Below, in pieces: positions 1-6,383 of a stretch of DNA of 20,565 bases; positions within the stretch are counted from its first letter, which is position 1; each line of letters starts with the position of its first letter. The notes beneath the pieces are model-generated. The model made no database searches. It saw nothing but the letters and a program-made list of their open reading frames with translations, and was not told where the DNA came from. The translations under genes were made by a program, and so were the position numbers. The stretch lies in NCBI GenBank assembly GCA_002316345.1, contig DCDI01000203.1:403-20967 (forward strand). The letters are read 5' to 3'. The DNA is from Phyllobacteriaceae bacterium UBA1059 (lineage in GTDB: Bacteria; Pseudomonadota; Alphaproteobacteria; Rhizobiales; Rhizobiaceae).

Positions 1-271
1 TGTTGGTGGAGTAGATCGTGCCGAACGGCGTCGGCAGCGCCAAGCCTCCTGCAAAGACCTCGCCGCCTTCCTTGGTGTGGCAGACATTGCAGTTGCCGAC
101 CGCCGCAAGCGTGGCGCCGCGCTGAACAAGTTCAGGATCAAAGCTCGACACTGCGGGTGGCTCGGCCGCCGGTATCTCTCGTTCCCAGGCATAGGCGACG
201 AAACCGCCGATACCCAGCAGAACAAGCACGACGAGTGCGCCAAGAACGCGAAGAAGTTTGCTGCCGTTCAC
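1..271 (-). CDS. Membrane-anchored cytochrome c, N-terminal part (gene runs off the window)
   Basis: The first 90 residues are visible; the 3' end lies beyond base 1. A hydrophobic segment at about residues 9-28 (VLGALVVLVLLGIGGFVAYA) looks like an uncleaved anchor or signal, followed by a Pro/Ala-rich linker and a class I haem-binding motif CNVCH at residues 61-65. The following segment GLALPTPFGTIYSTN is typical of the multi-haem cytochrome c subunits of membrane alcohol, aldehyde and nicotinate dehydrogenases, which carry electrons from a periplasmic dehydrogenase to the respiratory chain. The start is GTG at 271, with GGAG at 279-282 seven bases upstream and an in-frame stop at 305-307; no ATG fits. 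Its dehydrogenase partner would lie outside the window, so the exact complex cannot be named. Confidence 0.85.
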   Translation of the reverse strand, partial: MNGSKLLRVLGALVVLVLLGIGGFVAYAWEREIPAAEPPAVSSFDPELVQRGATLAAVGNCNVCHTKEGGEVFAGGLALPTPFGTIYSTN

Positions 272-302
272 CGGTGAACTCCGGTTAAAGGTTGCTGGGA
301 AG

Positions 303-317
303 GCTCAGGACCTGAGC
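303..317. repeat. 15-bp odd palindrome upstream of the cytochrome c gene
   Basis: GCTCAGG-A-CCTGAGC is a perfect 7+1+7 inverted repeat about 30 bp upstream of the GTG start of the cytochrome gene, in the 161-bp gap 272-432. It could be an operator half-pair or a small RNA hairpin in the leader. No -10 box was convincing nearby (a TTGACA on the minus strand at 399-394 has no matching -10 at normal spacing). Confidence 0.35.
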
Positions 318-432
318 ACCTAACAAGAAAGGTAGCGCCTTGTTCGCATGCGTCGACTGATTTGTACGTGACCCAGGGAAATGGCAGCGTTGCTGTCAAA
401 TTCCTTCTGAACGTTCGGATCGGCAGCCTTCG

Positions 433-954
433 TCAGGCGGCGGCTGACGGACCCGGATCGTCGGGATGTCCGGAATGCTGCACGGGTGCAGCAATGCCGC
501 CCGAACCTTGGATTAGCCGCAGCTTGGGCCGCTGGCGAAGAACAGGTGCGCTTGCAAACAGTGCCCGGTTCCGTGCGGCACCTTCCGGCTGGTAAAGAAC
601 TGCGTCCAGCATCAACCGGTCGTTGCCGGTCAGAATGAAGCTTTGCCCCACCGTCAAGCCGAGCAGGGCCAGCCCGCGCGGCGTCGTAACGGCAAGCGTG
701 AGCCCGACCGATCCGCCTTGGTAATCGCGGGTAAGCACACGCGATTGCGGCAGGCCATCATTGGCACGGAAGCTGACGCGGCTGTTCAGCGTGGCAACAT
801 CGTCCGCCACGGCGTCCTCGCCTACGACCATTGCGCCGTCCAGCTTGCGCGTAAGCAGCGCACGCATTGGGTCTTCGCGGCCAAGGCAGCGGTTCAGCAT
901 CTGTTCGAGAAGGGCGAAATCTCTCGTTATAAGAACACAGGCATCGTTCGACAT
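433..954 (-). CDS. Divergent Rnk/GreA C-terminal-domain protein (nucleoside diphosphate kinase regulator family)
   Basis: The 173-residue protein has the layout of the Rnk family: a short N-terminal helical part (residues 1-50) and a GreA/GreB C-terminal-type FKBP-like domain at about 55-125. The segment TTPRGLALLGLTVGQSF (90-106) corresponds to the canonical SPIGTALLGLRVGD. Rnk proteins bind RNA polymerase near the secondary channel and were first noted as affecting nucleoside diphosphate kinase. The start ATG 954 is preceded by GGAG at 962-965 with seven bases spacing; a start further upstream at 996 lacks such support. It lies downstream of a second Rnk-like gene in the same direction. The canonical IGTAL is degenerate here (PRGLAL) and a low-complexity Pro/Gly/Ala tail of about 45 residues is added, so this copy may have diverged in function. 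Confidence 0.75.
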   Translation of the reverse strand: MSNDACVLITRDFALLEQMLNRCLGREDPMRALLTRKLDGAMVVGEDAVADDVATLNSRVSFRANDGLPQSRVLTRDYQGGSVGLTLAVTTPRGLALLGLTVGQSFILTGNDRLMLDAVLYQPEGAARNRALFASAPVLRQRPKLRLIQGSGGIAAPVQHSGHPDDPGPSAAA

Positions 955-1007
955 TGTCGATCTCCGGGCTCCCTGCTGGAAGCGGTTGCATGACATGCTT
1001 GGAGAAC

Positions 1008-1032
1008 CCCCTGGCCGCGCGCGGCACAGGGG
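1008..1032. repeat. Very GC-rich hairpin between the two rnk-like genes
   Basis: CCCCTG (1008-1013) pairs with CAGGGG (1027-1032), enclosing the perfect 12-bp palindrome GCCGCGCGCGGC (1014-1025) with a single bulged A. It lies in the 140-bp spacer between the tandem rnk-like genes. There is no T-run on the minus strand after it, so it is not a standard intrinsic terminator; it could separate expression of the two genes. Confidence 0.4.
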
Positions 1033-1094
1033 CTACGATCCTGCGAGGAGACACCCTCCGGTCAGAGCCAATCGGCTGGACATGGTGGCTTTGC

Positions 1095-1523
1095 TCAGGA
1101 CGCCTGCGGCTCGGCCTTTTGCGTCTCTGCCGCAGCACCCACGCTCTCGACGGTCAGGCGATGGCTGCGGCCATCGCGGGCCACCCACTCGATCGACTGA
1201 CCTTCGGACAGGCCGATCAGCGCCGTGCCGATCGGCGTCAGGATCGAGATGCGGCCTTCGGCGATGTCGGCCTCACCGGGGAAAACCAGCGTGACGTCGC
1301 GACCTTCACCGTTGGTGGAATAACGCAGGCGGGATCCCATGCGCACGACGGTGTCGCGCAGCTTGTTGTCGGGAACGATGCGCGCTCGGTCGAGCTCGGC
1401 TGTCAGCTCGTCCAGCACCGCCTCGCTGACATAGGTGGCACTTTCGGCGAGCAGCGACAGCTTGTCGAAGTCGGTCTGTGTGATCTGGATAGCGGGCTTC
1501 TTGCCCGGGCGGCTGGTGGACAT
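1095..1523 (-). CDS. rnk: Rnk-type nucleoside diphosphate kinase regulator / GreA-GreB family elongation factor
   Basis: The 142-residue protein matches the Rnk family in length and order: N-terminal Rnk segment (residues about 10-50, ITQTDFDKLSLLAES...ELDRARIV) and C-terminal GreA/GreB-like domain (about 55-128) with VGSRLRYSTN-like entry, DVTLVFPGEADIAEGRISILTP and IGTALIGLSEGQSIEW. Family members act on RNA polymerase in the cytoplasm but lack the long coiled coil of GreA. ATG 1523 is chosen because AGGA (1531-1534) stands seven bases upstream and the family N-terminus begins just after it; longer readings to 1700 would run into the neighbouring monooxygenase gene. A tandem paralogue follows at 433-954. 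Confidence 0.85.
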   Translation of the reverse strand: MSTSRPGKKPAIQITQTDFDKLSLLAESATYVSEAVLDELTAELDRARIVPDNKLRDTVVRMGSRLRYSTNGEGRDVTLVFPGEADIAEGRISILTPIGTALIGLSEGQSIEWVARDGRSHRLTVESVGAAAETQKAEPQAS

Positions 1524-1678
1524 GGTCGAATCCTTGGTTCGGCCCAGCAGCTTGAGGTGCATGCCGGGCATGGGGTCGTCAGTGGAAAAGGTTGTCGCAG
1601 AAGTCTCGCGGCACACCGCAGCTTGCAGTGGCTCGACGATGCCCCTCGGCCGGGGCGCGACGCGACCGGGGCCGGGGG

Positions 1679-3043
1679 TCAGTGTCCCGCGATAGGACAC
1701 ACCCGATGAAGCTGCGAGAGATAGTCGGCCGTGGTCATGGGGTCAGGGTGAGTGAGGCGCACGGGGAAGTCAAGTGAGGAAGGTGTGAGGCCGCGTTCGC
1801 GCAACACCGGCATGACGTGTTCGGCAAAGCGTTGAAGGTCTCCTGGCAGAACCGGGCACATCACGTTGAACCCATCCGCTGCGCCGGCTTTGAACCATTC
1901 TTCCATGACATCGGCGATTGCCTCGCCGGTTCCAACCGCAAGCAGGTGCCCACGCCCGCTCGCCAGTCTTGCCAGCAACTGGCGCACCGTCAGCTTCTCG
2001 CGCTCGGCGATCCCGACCAGAACCGCAACCCGGCTTTGGCTGGATTGATTGGCACCCGCATCGATCATCCCCCTCGGCAAGGGCGCGTCCAGATCCAGCT
2101 TGTTGAGATCGAGCCCGAGAAACTCGGAGCCCTTGGCGACCAGGTGATCCAGCACGGCAAAGCTGTTCAACTCAGCGAGCCGCGCCTCGGCCTCATCTGT
2201 CGTAGCAGCCGCAATCGGCACGATGCCCGGCAGCATGCAAAGGCTTTGGGGATCACGTCCCGCTTGAACCGCACGCGCCTTCATGTCCCGGTAGAACGCC
2301 TGTGCCTCCGTCAGATCGGACTGGACGGTGAAGACGATATCCGCCCGTGCAGCCGCAAAAGCGCGACCGGCTTCCGACGATCCAGCCTGTGCCAGCAACG
2401 GACGACCCTGAGGCGGGCGCGGCACGTTGAGCGGCCCGGCCGTGCGCACGTATGGCCCTTGATGATCGACACGCCGGATCTTAGCGGGATCGAGATACTG
2501 GCCGCGTTGCTGATCGCCAAGTTTGGCATCGGCATCCCAGCTGTCCCAAAGCTTCAAACAGGCGTCCACGACATCGGCGGCGCGGGCATAGCGTTCGGCG
2601 TGATTAGGCATCGCATCAAGCCCGAAGTTGCGGGCTTCCAGCACGTTTGAGGAGGTCACGATGTTCCACCCTGCCCTCCCGCCGCTGATATGGTCGAGAC
2701 AGGCGAAGCGGCGGGCAAGGTGGAAGGGATGGTCGAAGCTCGTCGAGGCCGTCGCGATCAGCCCGATGCGGCTGGTGACGGCGGCCAGCGCCGACATGAT
2801 CACGATCGGGTCCATAGCATCCGACATATGCTTGTCCGCTCCGGCCTGAAGGGCCAGCACATCGCCCAGGAACAGCGCATCGAAGCCAGCCGCTTCGGCG
2901 CGTTGCGCAACATCGATCCAGAAGGGCAGCTTGGTGACTGCCAGCGGATCGCTTTCCGGCATCCGCCACGCCGCCTCATGCGCGCCCAGCCCGTAGAGCA
3001 CCGCATTCAGCCGCATCCGCTTGGCCCGATCCAACTCAGGCAT
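1679..3043 (-). CDS. NtaA/SnaA/DszA-type flavin-dependent monooxygenase (luciferase-like), last gene of the TPP-controlled operon
   Basis: The 454-residue protein is a full-length member of the bacterial-luciferase-like group that includes nitrilotriacetate monooxygenase NtaA, pristinamycin synthase SnaA and dibenzothiophene-sulfone monooxygenase DszA. These use reduced FMN delivered by a separate reductase. Visible hallmarks are MRLNAVLYGLGAHEAAWR (10-27), AAGFDALFLGD, TSRIGLIATASTSFDHPFHLAR, LDHISGGRAGWNIVTS, and GPLNVPRPPQGRPLLAQAGSS followed by GRAFAAARADIVFT. ATG 3043 overlaps the thiY stop by eight bases, suggesting translational coupling; ATG 3016 (at MRLNAV) is a possible alternative and neither has a strong Shine-Dalgarno. 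No flavin reductase is adjacent. Its place in a riboswitch-controlled pyrimidine-uptake operon suggests a substrate among thiamine, its pyrimidine or breakdown products; that is inference, as the family has very diverse substrates. Confidence 0.88.
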   Translation of the reverse strand: MPELDRAKRMRLNAVLYGLGAHEAAWRMPESDPLAVTKLPFWIDVAQRAEAAGFDALFLGDVLALQAGADKHMSDAMDPIVIMSALAAVTSRIGLIATASTSFDHPFHLARRFACLDHISGGRAGWNIVTSSNVLEARNFGLDAMPNHAERYARAADVVDACLKLWDSWDADAKLGDQQRGQYLDPAKIRRVDHQGPYVRTAGPLNVPRPPQGRPLLAQAGSSEAGRAFAAARADIVFTVQSDLTEAQAFYRDMKARAVQAGRDPQSLCMLPGIVPIAAATTDEAEARLAELNSFAVLDHLVAKGSEFLGLDLNKLDLDAPLPRGMIDAGANQSSQSRVAVLVGIAEREKLTVRQLLARLASGRGHLLAVGTGEAIADVMEEWFKAGAADGFNVMCPVLPGDLQRFAEHVMPVLRERGLTPSSLDFPVRLTHPDPMTTADYLSQLHRVCPIAGH

Positions 3044-4052
3044 CGGCGAGGAACGCGTTGGTGTAATAGTCCGCGAAGTCTGGCTGCACCTTCAACGGCT
3101 CACCATTGCCGTCGCGCAAAATGCCGGCCGAAAACAGGAATGCGCCCATCGCTTCTGTCTTGGCCGCATCGATCGCGCCGACCGTTCCATCCGGTCGCGC
3201 CAGATAGTGTCCGTCCACCAGAGCTTTCAGCGAGGCCTTTATCAACGCCGGATCGGTCAGCATGTCCTTGTTTGCTTCAACCAGGATGAAGGCCGCTTCC
3301 TCGCTGTTCTCGACCGCAAAAGCATAGCCGCGCTGCGTGGCCTGAACGAACGCCTTCGCAGCTTCGGGCTTGGCTTCGAGCGTCCTGGCGCTTGATGCAA
3401 GAAATGTCGTGTGCTGGTCAGGCACGCCGAAATCGGCATAGCGGAACGCCCGCTGCTTGCGCCCTTCCAGCTCTGCCTTCACGCCCTCCCACGTATAGAC
3501 TTCGAGCGTGAAATCGACCGCTCCATTGGCAAGCGCCTCATAGGCCGAGGTGCCGAGCGTCACCGTCTCGAACGTGCCCTTGCCGCCATCATTGCGGATG
3601 ATCGTGCTGATCAGCGCGTTCTCCCAGTTGCTGCCGAAGCCGCCATAGGTCTTGCCCTCGAGATCGCGCGGGCGCTGAATGTCCTGCCGATCATAATTGA
3701 AGACCAGCCGCCCCGTTTCGGTCTGAACGACGGCATAGACGGCCTTCAGGTCCGCACCAGCAGCGCGTTGCGTGAAGAAGCCGATCGCGCCCGAGACGCC
3801 AAAATCGGCAACGCCGTTGCTGATCAGCGCGCCTGCGCTGGTGTCTCCGTAAGGCAAGATCTCCACGTCAAGCCCGGCTTCGGCATAGAAGCCTTTGTCG
3901 CGGGCAACATAAAGGCCGATGTGGTTGGTGTTGGGCGTCCAGTCCAGCGCGACCGTCACCTTCGTCTTGGTCTGCGCCCTCGCCGGCAAAGCCCAGGCAC
4001 CACCTGCGGCCAGACCAAGCAGAAGCGTGCTGCGGCGGTTGATGATGGTCAT
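3036..4052 (-). CDS. thiY: ThiY-type periplasmic pyrimidine-precursor binding protein of an ABC importer
   Basis: The 338-residue protein belongs to the NMT1/THI5-like solute-binding family. A leader at residues 1-26 (NRRSTLLLGLAAGG...ARA|Q) has a twin-arginine look and a good AXA cleavage site. The mature part starts with KVTVALDWTPNTNHIGLYVARDKGFYAEAGLDVE, characteristic of ThiY, which captures formylaminopyrimidine, a thiamine degradation product, for salvage into the thiamine pathway. The riboswitch and the YkoF gene in the same operon favour this over the related taurine/sulfonate binding proteins. ATG 4052 overlaps the thiZ stop as ATGA. The gene lies third in the thiX-thiZ-thiY block. 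Confidence 0.88.
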   Translation of the reverse strand: MTIINRRSTLLLGLAAGGAWALPARAQTKTKVTVALDWTPNTNHIGLYVARDKGFYAEAGLDVEILPYGDTSAGALISNGVADFGVSGAIGFFTQRAAGADLKAVYAVVQTETGRLVFNYDRQDIQRPRDLEGKTYGGFGSNWENALISTIIRNDGGKGTFETVTLGTSAYEALANGAVDFTLEVYTWEGVKAELEGRKQRAFRYADFGVPDQHTTFLASSARTLEAKPEAAKAFVQATQRGYAFAVENSEEAAFILVEANKDMLTDPALIKASLKALVDGHYLARPDGTVGAIDAAKTEAMGAFLFSAGILRDGNGEPLKVQPDFADYYTNAFLADA

Positions 4053-4822
4053 GGATGAGGCCCTCCAGCCTGTTCGCGGATCAAAAGCGTATCCAGCACA
4101 GCCGCCTCGATGGCGCTGGCTTCCTGAAGTCGGCGCGCAGACCCATCGCGTGGCCGCGGCAGCGGAACATGGAATTCGTGCAACACCCGCGCCGGTCGTG
4201 CTGACAGGACATAGATGCGGTCCGACAAAAACACGGCTTCCCGAACATCATGCGTGATGAGCAAAGCCGTCCAGCGATGCCGCTTCCACATCGCCTCCAG
4301 CCAGCGCTGCATGCTCGTGCGCGTCAGCGCATCGAGCGCGCCGAAGGGCTCGTCCAGAAGCAGCATGTTGCGCTCCTGCACAACCGTACGTAGAAGCGCC
4401 GCCCGCTGTCGCATGCCGCCGGAAAGTTGTGCGGGGTAGTGGTTCTCGAACCCGGCCAGCCCAAACTCGCCGAGCAGAGGCATGACCTTCGCGCGGGCCG
4501 CTTTTCGGGTCATGCCCTGCACTTCGAGCCCGAGAGTCACATTGTCGAGGATGCGTCGCCACGGCATCAGCGCGTCGCGCTGCGGCATGAACGCCATATC
4601 GCCGTTTCGGCCCTCAAGCGGCGCGCCATTCACCGATATCGCGCCGCGACTCGCCCGTTCTGCGCCGGTAAGCAGCCGAAATATCGTCGACTTGCCGGCT
4701 CCCGAAGGCCCAAGGATCGAAACGAATTCGCCCTCCCGAACATGCAGCGAGACACCGTCCAGCACCTCGGTCTCACCGAACCTCTTGCGGACATCCTCCA
4801 GTTGAAGCCGCACCGCGCTCAC
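4049..4822 (-). CDS. thiZ: ThiZ-type ABC transporter ATP-binding protein
   Basis: The 257-residue ATPase energises the ThiXYZ importer. It shows Walker A GPSGAGKST (38-46), Q-loop Gln81 (FMPQRDALMPWRR), signature LSGGMRQR (133-140), Walker B LLLDEPFGALD (154-164) and H-loop His191 (LLITHD). This is the nitrate/sulfonate/thiamine-pyrimidine (NrtD/SsuB/ThiZ) branch. The GTG start at 4822 overlaps the permease stop by four bases (GTGA), with AGGAG upstream inside the permease gene. A longer reading to 5098 in the same frame would sit antiparallel in phase to the permease coding sequence and is not supported. The gene ends in ATGA shared with thiY, so the block is tightly coupled. Confidence 0.9.
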   Translation of the reverse strand: MSAVRLQLEDVRKRFGETEVLDGVSLHVREGEFVSILGPSGAGKSTIFRLLTGAERASRGAISVNGAPLEGRNGDMAFMPQRDALMPWRRILDNVTLGLEVQGMTRKAARAKVMPLLGEFGLAGFENHYPAQLSGGMRQRAALLRTVVQERNMLLLDEPFGALDALTRTSMQRWLEAMWKRHRWTALLITHDVREAVFLSDRIYVLSARPARVLHEFHVPLPRPRDGSARRLQEASAIEAAVLDTLLIREQAGGPHP

Positions 4823-5598
4823 CGCCCCGGCTCCTGTTCGAACCGGAGCCAAGGCATCGCAAGTCTTTGGACCAACACGGTTATCCCAAACAAAACCAGC
4901 GTCAGCGTCGCACTGACACCCACCGCCGCCAGCACCAGATCCGGCCGGAAATTGTTCTTGGCGTTGAGGATATAAATCCCCAATCCCTTCGCCGCGCCCG
5001 CATACTCCGCAAAGATCGCACCAACCACCGCGTAAGTAATTGATATTCTTAGACCCGCAAAGAAGAAGGGCAGTGCCGAAGGCAATCGTGCCAGCCAAAA
5101 GGTTCGCCAGCGGCTCGCCCCCATCGATTGCAGCAGCTGCGCAATCTCCTTCTCCGTCGCCTCATAGCCCTGCACCAAGGCCACCAGCATCGGAAAGAAC
5201 GTCACCAGCGCCACCAGCATGATCTTCGGCACCAGCCCGAAGCCGAACCAAAGCACGCCAAGTGGCGCAATCGCTACCAGCGGCAGGGTCTGGCTGATGA
5301 TGAAGACCGGAAACAAAGCCCGCCGCAGCGGCTGCGAGAAATCCATCAGGATCGACAAGATAAAGGCCGTCGTCAGCGAACAAGCAAACCCAAGCACGGT
5401 CGCCCTGATCGTCGGCAAGGCATTGTCGAACAGCGCCCGCTTCTGGATCCAGGCCTGCTGCGCCACACGGGTCGGCGACGGCAAGGTCGTCGCGCTGATG
5501 CCGGACAGGTCGGCATAAAGCTGCCAAGCCAGCAGCAGCGCGGCTATTGCAAGCGCAGCCGGCCCCGTGCGGGCCACGAAGGATGCTTTTTCAGACAT
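4819..5598 (-). CDS. thiX: ThiX-type ABC transporter permease
   Basis: The 259-residue integral membrane protein has about six hydrophobic segments (starting near residues 12, 60, 93, 120, 180 and 222) and a typical BPD-permease EAA loop, SMGASRWRTFWLARLPSALPF, which docks on the ATPase. It belongs to the SsuC/TauC/ThiX branch. ATG 5598 lies in the loop of a perfect 10-bp inverted repeat (5585-5618), and no clear Shine-Dalgarno is present, so translation may depend on coupling with ykoF, whose stop is 22 bases upstream. The pyrimidine role is inferred from the operon, as the permease sequence alone does not define substrate. Confidence 0.88.
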   Translation of the reverse strand: MSEKASFVARTGPAALAIAALLLAWQLYADLSGISATTLPSPTRVAQQAWIQKRALFDNALPTIRATVLGFACSLTTAFILSILMDFSQPLRRALFPVFIISQTLPLVAIAPLGVLWFGFGLVPKIMLVALVTFFPMLVALVQGYEATEKEIAQLLQSMGASRWRTFWLARLPSALPFFFAGLRISITYAVVGAIFAEYAGAAKGLGIYILNAKNNFRPDLVLAAVGVSATLTLVLFGITVLVQRLAMPWLRFEQEPGR

Positions 5599-5618
5599 GA
5601 TGAGGCTGCTGAAAAAGC
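5585..5618. repeat. Perfect 10-bp inverted repeat enclosing the thiX start codon
   Basis: GCTTTTTCAG (5585-5594) and CTGAAAAAGC (5609-5618) are exact inverted repeats separated by 14 bases. On the mRNA (minus strand) the loop holds the thiX ATG (5598-5596), and the downstream arm covers codons 2-5. This could make thiX translation depend on ribosomes terminating at ykoF just upstream. On the plus strand it is not followed by a T-run. Confidence 0.6.
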
Positions 5619-5620
5619 GA

Positions 5621-6229
5621 TCAGGCGGAAGTCGGGCTGTTTGCCGAAACCGTCAGATCAAGCGCCAGATGGCCTTCCGGCGAGCCAAAGCGCAGGAAAG
5701 CTTCGCTGAGCGTAGCGAAAACCGGCCCTGCATCGCCGCGCAGGGTCGTGCAGAAATTCTTGGATTTGCCGAACACGCCCGACTGCTTCAGGAAATCGAT
5801 GCAGCCATAGATCTCGTCCATGTGGTGGCCGGCGCCGAGCGGATAAAGCGACAGCTGCGCCGCAACGGTCTGGCCGATCAGTTCGGCTCCTTGTGCCGCC
5901 TTCAGCGCATCCGCGATACGTTCAACAAGTGGCGTGTCGGACGCGCGACCCTGAATGGGTGTGCAGATCGGATCATCCGGCTCGCCTGGGCATCCGCGCG
6001 ACACGGTGGCATGGAGCACGCAATGAACGCCGTTGCGCGATGCCGCGACATGCAGATCGCGCATGGCCGGAAATAGCTCTTCCGGCGGTCCAACCAGCAA
6101 GGTCGAGATGTCGTCGGTTTCGATCCGGAAGCGATCGCGATAGGGATCGAGCGCCGAAAGGCTGCCCAGGATGATGCGAACGAAATCGTCCGCCATCGGG
6201 TACAAGGAAATTTGTGCGCCAGAAAACAT
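5621..6229 (-). CDS. ykoF: YkoF-family thiamine/hydroxymethylpyrimidine-binding protein
   Basis: The 202-residue protein has the length and internal duplication of Bacillus YkoF, a cytoplasmic thiamine/HMP-binding protein of the ACT-like type. Two repeat units are visible: QISLYPMADDFVRIILGSL (residues 6-24) and AQLSLYPLGAGHHMDEIYG (124-142), each followed by a helix and a thresholded strand pair (ISTLLVGPPEELFPAMRDL; FCTTLRGDAGPVFATLSEAF). The start is ATG 6229, directly downstream of the TPP riboswitch, with GAGG at 6236-6239 six bases upstream. A longer reading from 6283 would put the riboswitch core inside the gene and is rejected. It is the first gene of the thiXYZ operon and may buffer or deliver the imported pyrimidine. 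Confidence 0.88.
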   Translation of the reverse strand: MFSGAQISLYPMADDFVRIILGSLSALDPYRDRFRIETDDISTLLVGPPEELFPAMRDLHVAASRNGVHCVLHATVSRGCPGEPDDPICTPIQGRASDTPLVERIADALKAAQGAELIGQTVAAQLSLYPLGAGHHMDEIYGCIDFLKQSGVFGKSKNFCTTLRGDAGPVFATLSEAFLRFGSPEGHLALDLTVSANSPTSA

Positions 6230-6232
6230 GAT

Positions 6233-6335
6233 CCGCCTCGCTCCGCTGGAATTATCCAGATCAGCTTGAGGGTTTCGCGGCATGACGCTGCGGTCTCAGC
6301 CCCGACAATACGGAGCACCCCTGTGGTTGACGCGG
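6233..6335 (-). promoter_or_regulatory. TPP (thiamine pyrophosphate, THI-box) riboswitch
   Basis: Reading the minus strand, the conserved core elements occur in order: GGGGTGC (6321-6315), a stem GCTCC...GGGGC, CTGAGA (6299-6294), ACCCT pairing with AGGGGT, then CTGATCTGGATAATTCCAGC (6264-6245) with its CTGG/CCAG hairpin. These are the known pyrimidine- and pyrophosphate-sensing cores. The closing P1 helix can form between CCGCGTC (6335-6329) and GAGGCGG (6239-6233) with one mismatch. The 3' P1 strand contains the ykoF Shine-Dalgarno GAGG, so TPP binding would hide the ribosome site: a translational OFF switch (inference). It governs the operon ykoF-thiX-thiZ-thiY-monooxygenase. Confidence 0.95.
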
Positions 6336-6350
6336 TGTAAATCATGTTTT

Positions 6351-6379
6351 GTCGCAGGCGGCAAGAGCCGCCTATCGAC
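6351..6379. repeat. Hairpin just after the ldhA stop, before the riboswitch
   Basis: AGGCGGC (6356-6362) and GCCGCCT (6367-6373) form a perfect 7-bp stem with a four-base loop, extended by GTCG/CGAC (6351-6354, 6376-6379) across a small internal loop. It begins five bases beyond the ldhA stop codon on the minus strand. The sequence after it on that strand is GACAAAAC, not a U-run, so it may end or protect the ldhA message without being a classical terminator. Any thi promoter must lie here or inside the ldhA 3' end; TTGCCG-N17-TTTACA is a weak candidate overlapping this hairpin. Confidence 0.4.
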
Positions 6380-6383
6380 AGCA

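Noticed and set aside
1641..1656. GCCCC/GGGGC hairpin as terminator of the monooxygenase operon
   Set aside because: It lies inside the gap with only a 5-bp stem, and no U-run follows on the minus strand.
4823..5098. Longer N-terminus for thiZ
   Set aside because: It overlaps the permease coding region on the same strand in another frame; GTG 4822 with GTGA overlap and AGGAG is better supported.
6230..6283. Longer N-terminus for the YkoF-family gene (start at 6283)
   Set aside because: This stretch is the TPP riboswitch core; the protein homology begins at ATG 6229, which has its own ribosome site.
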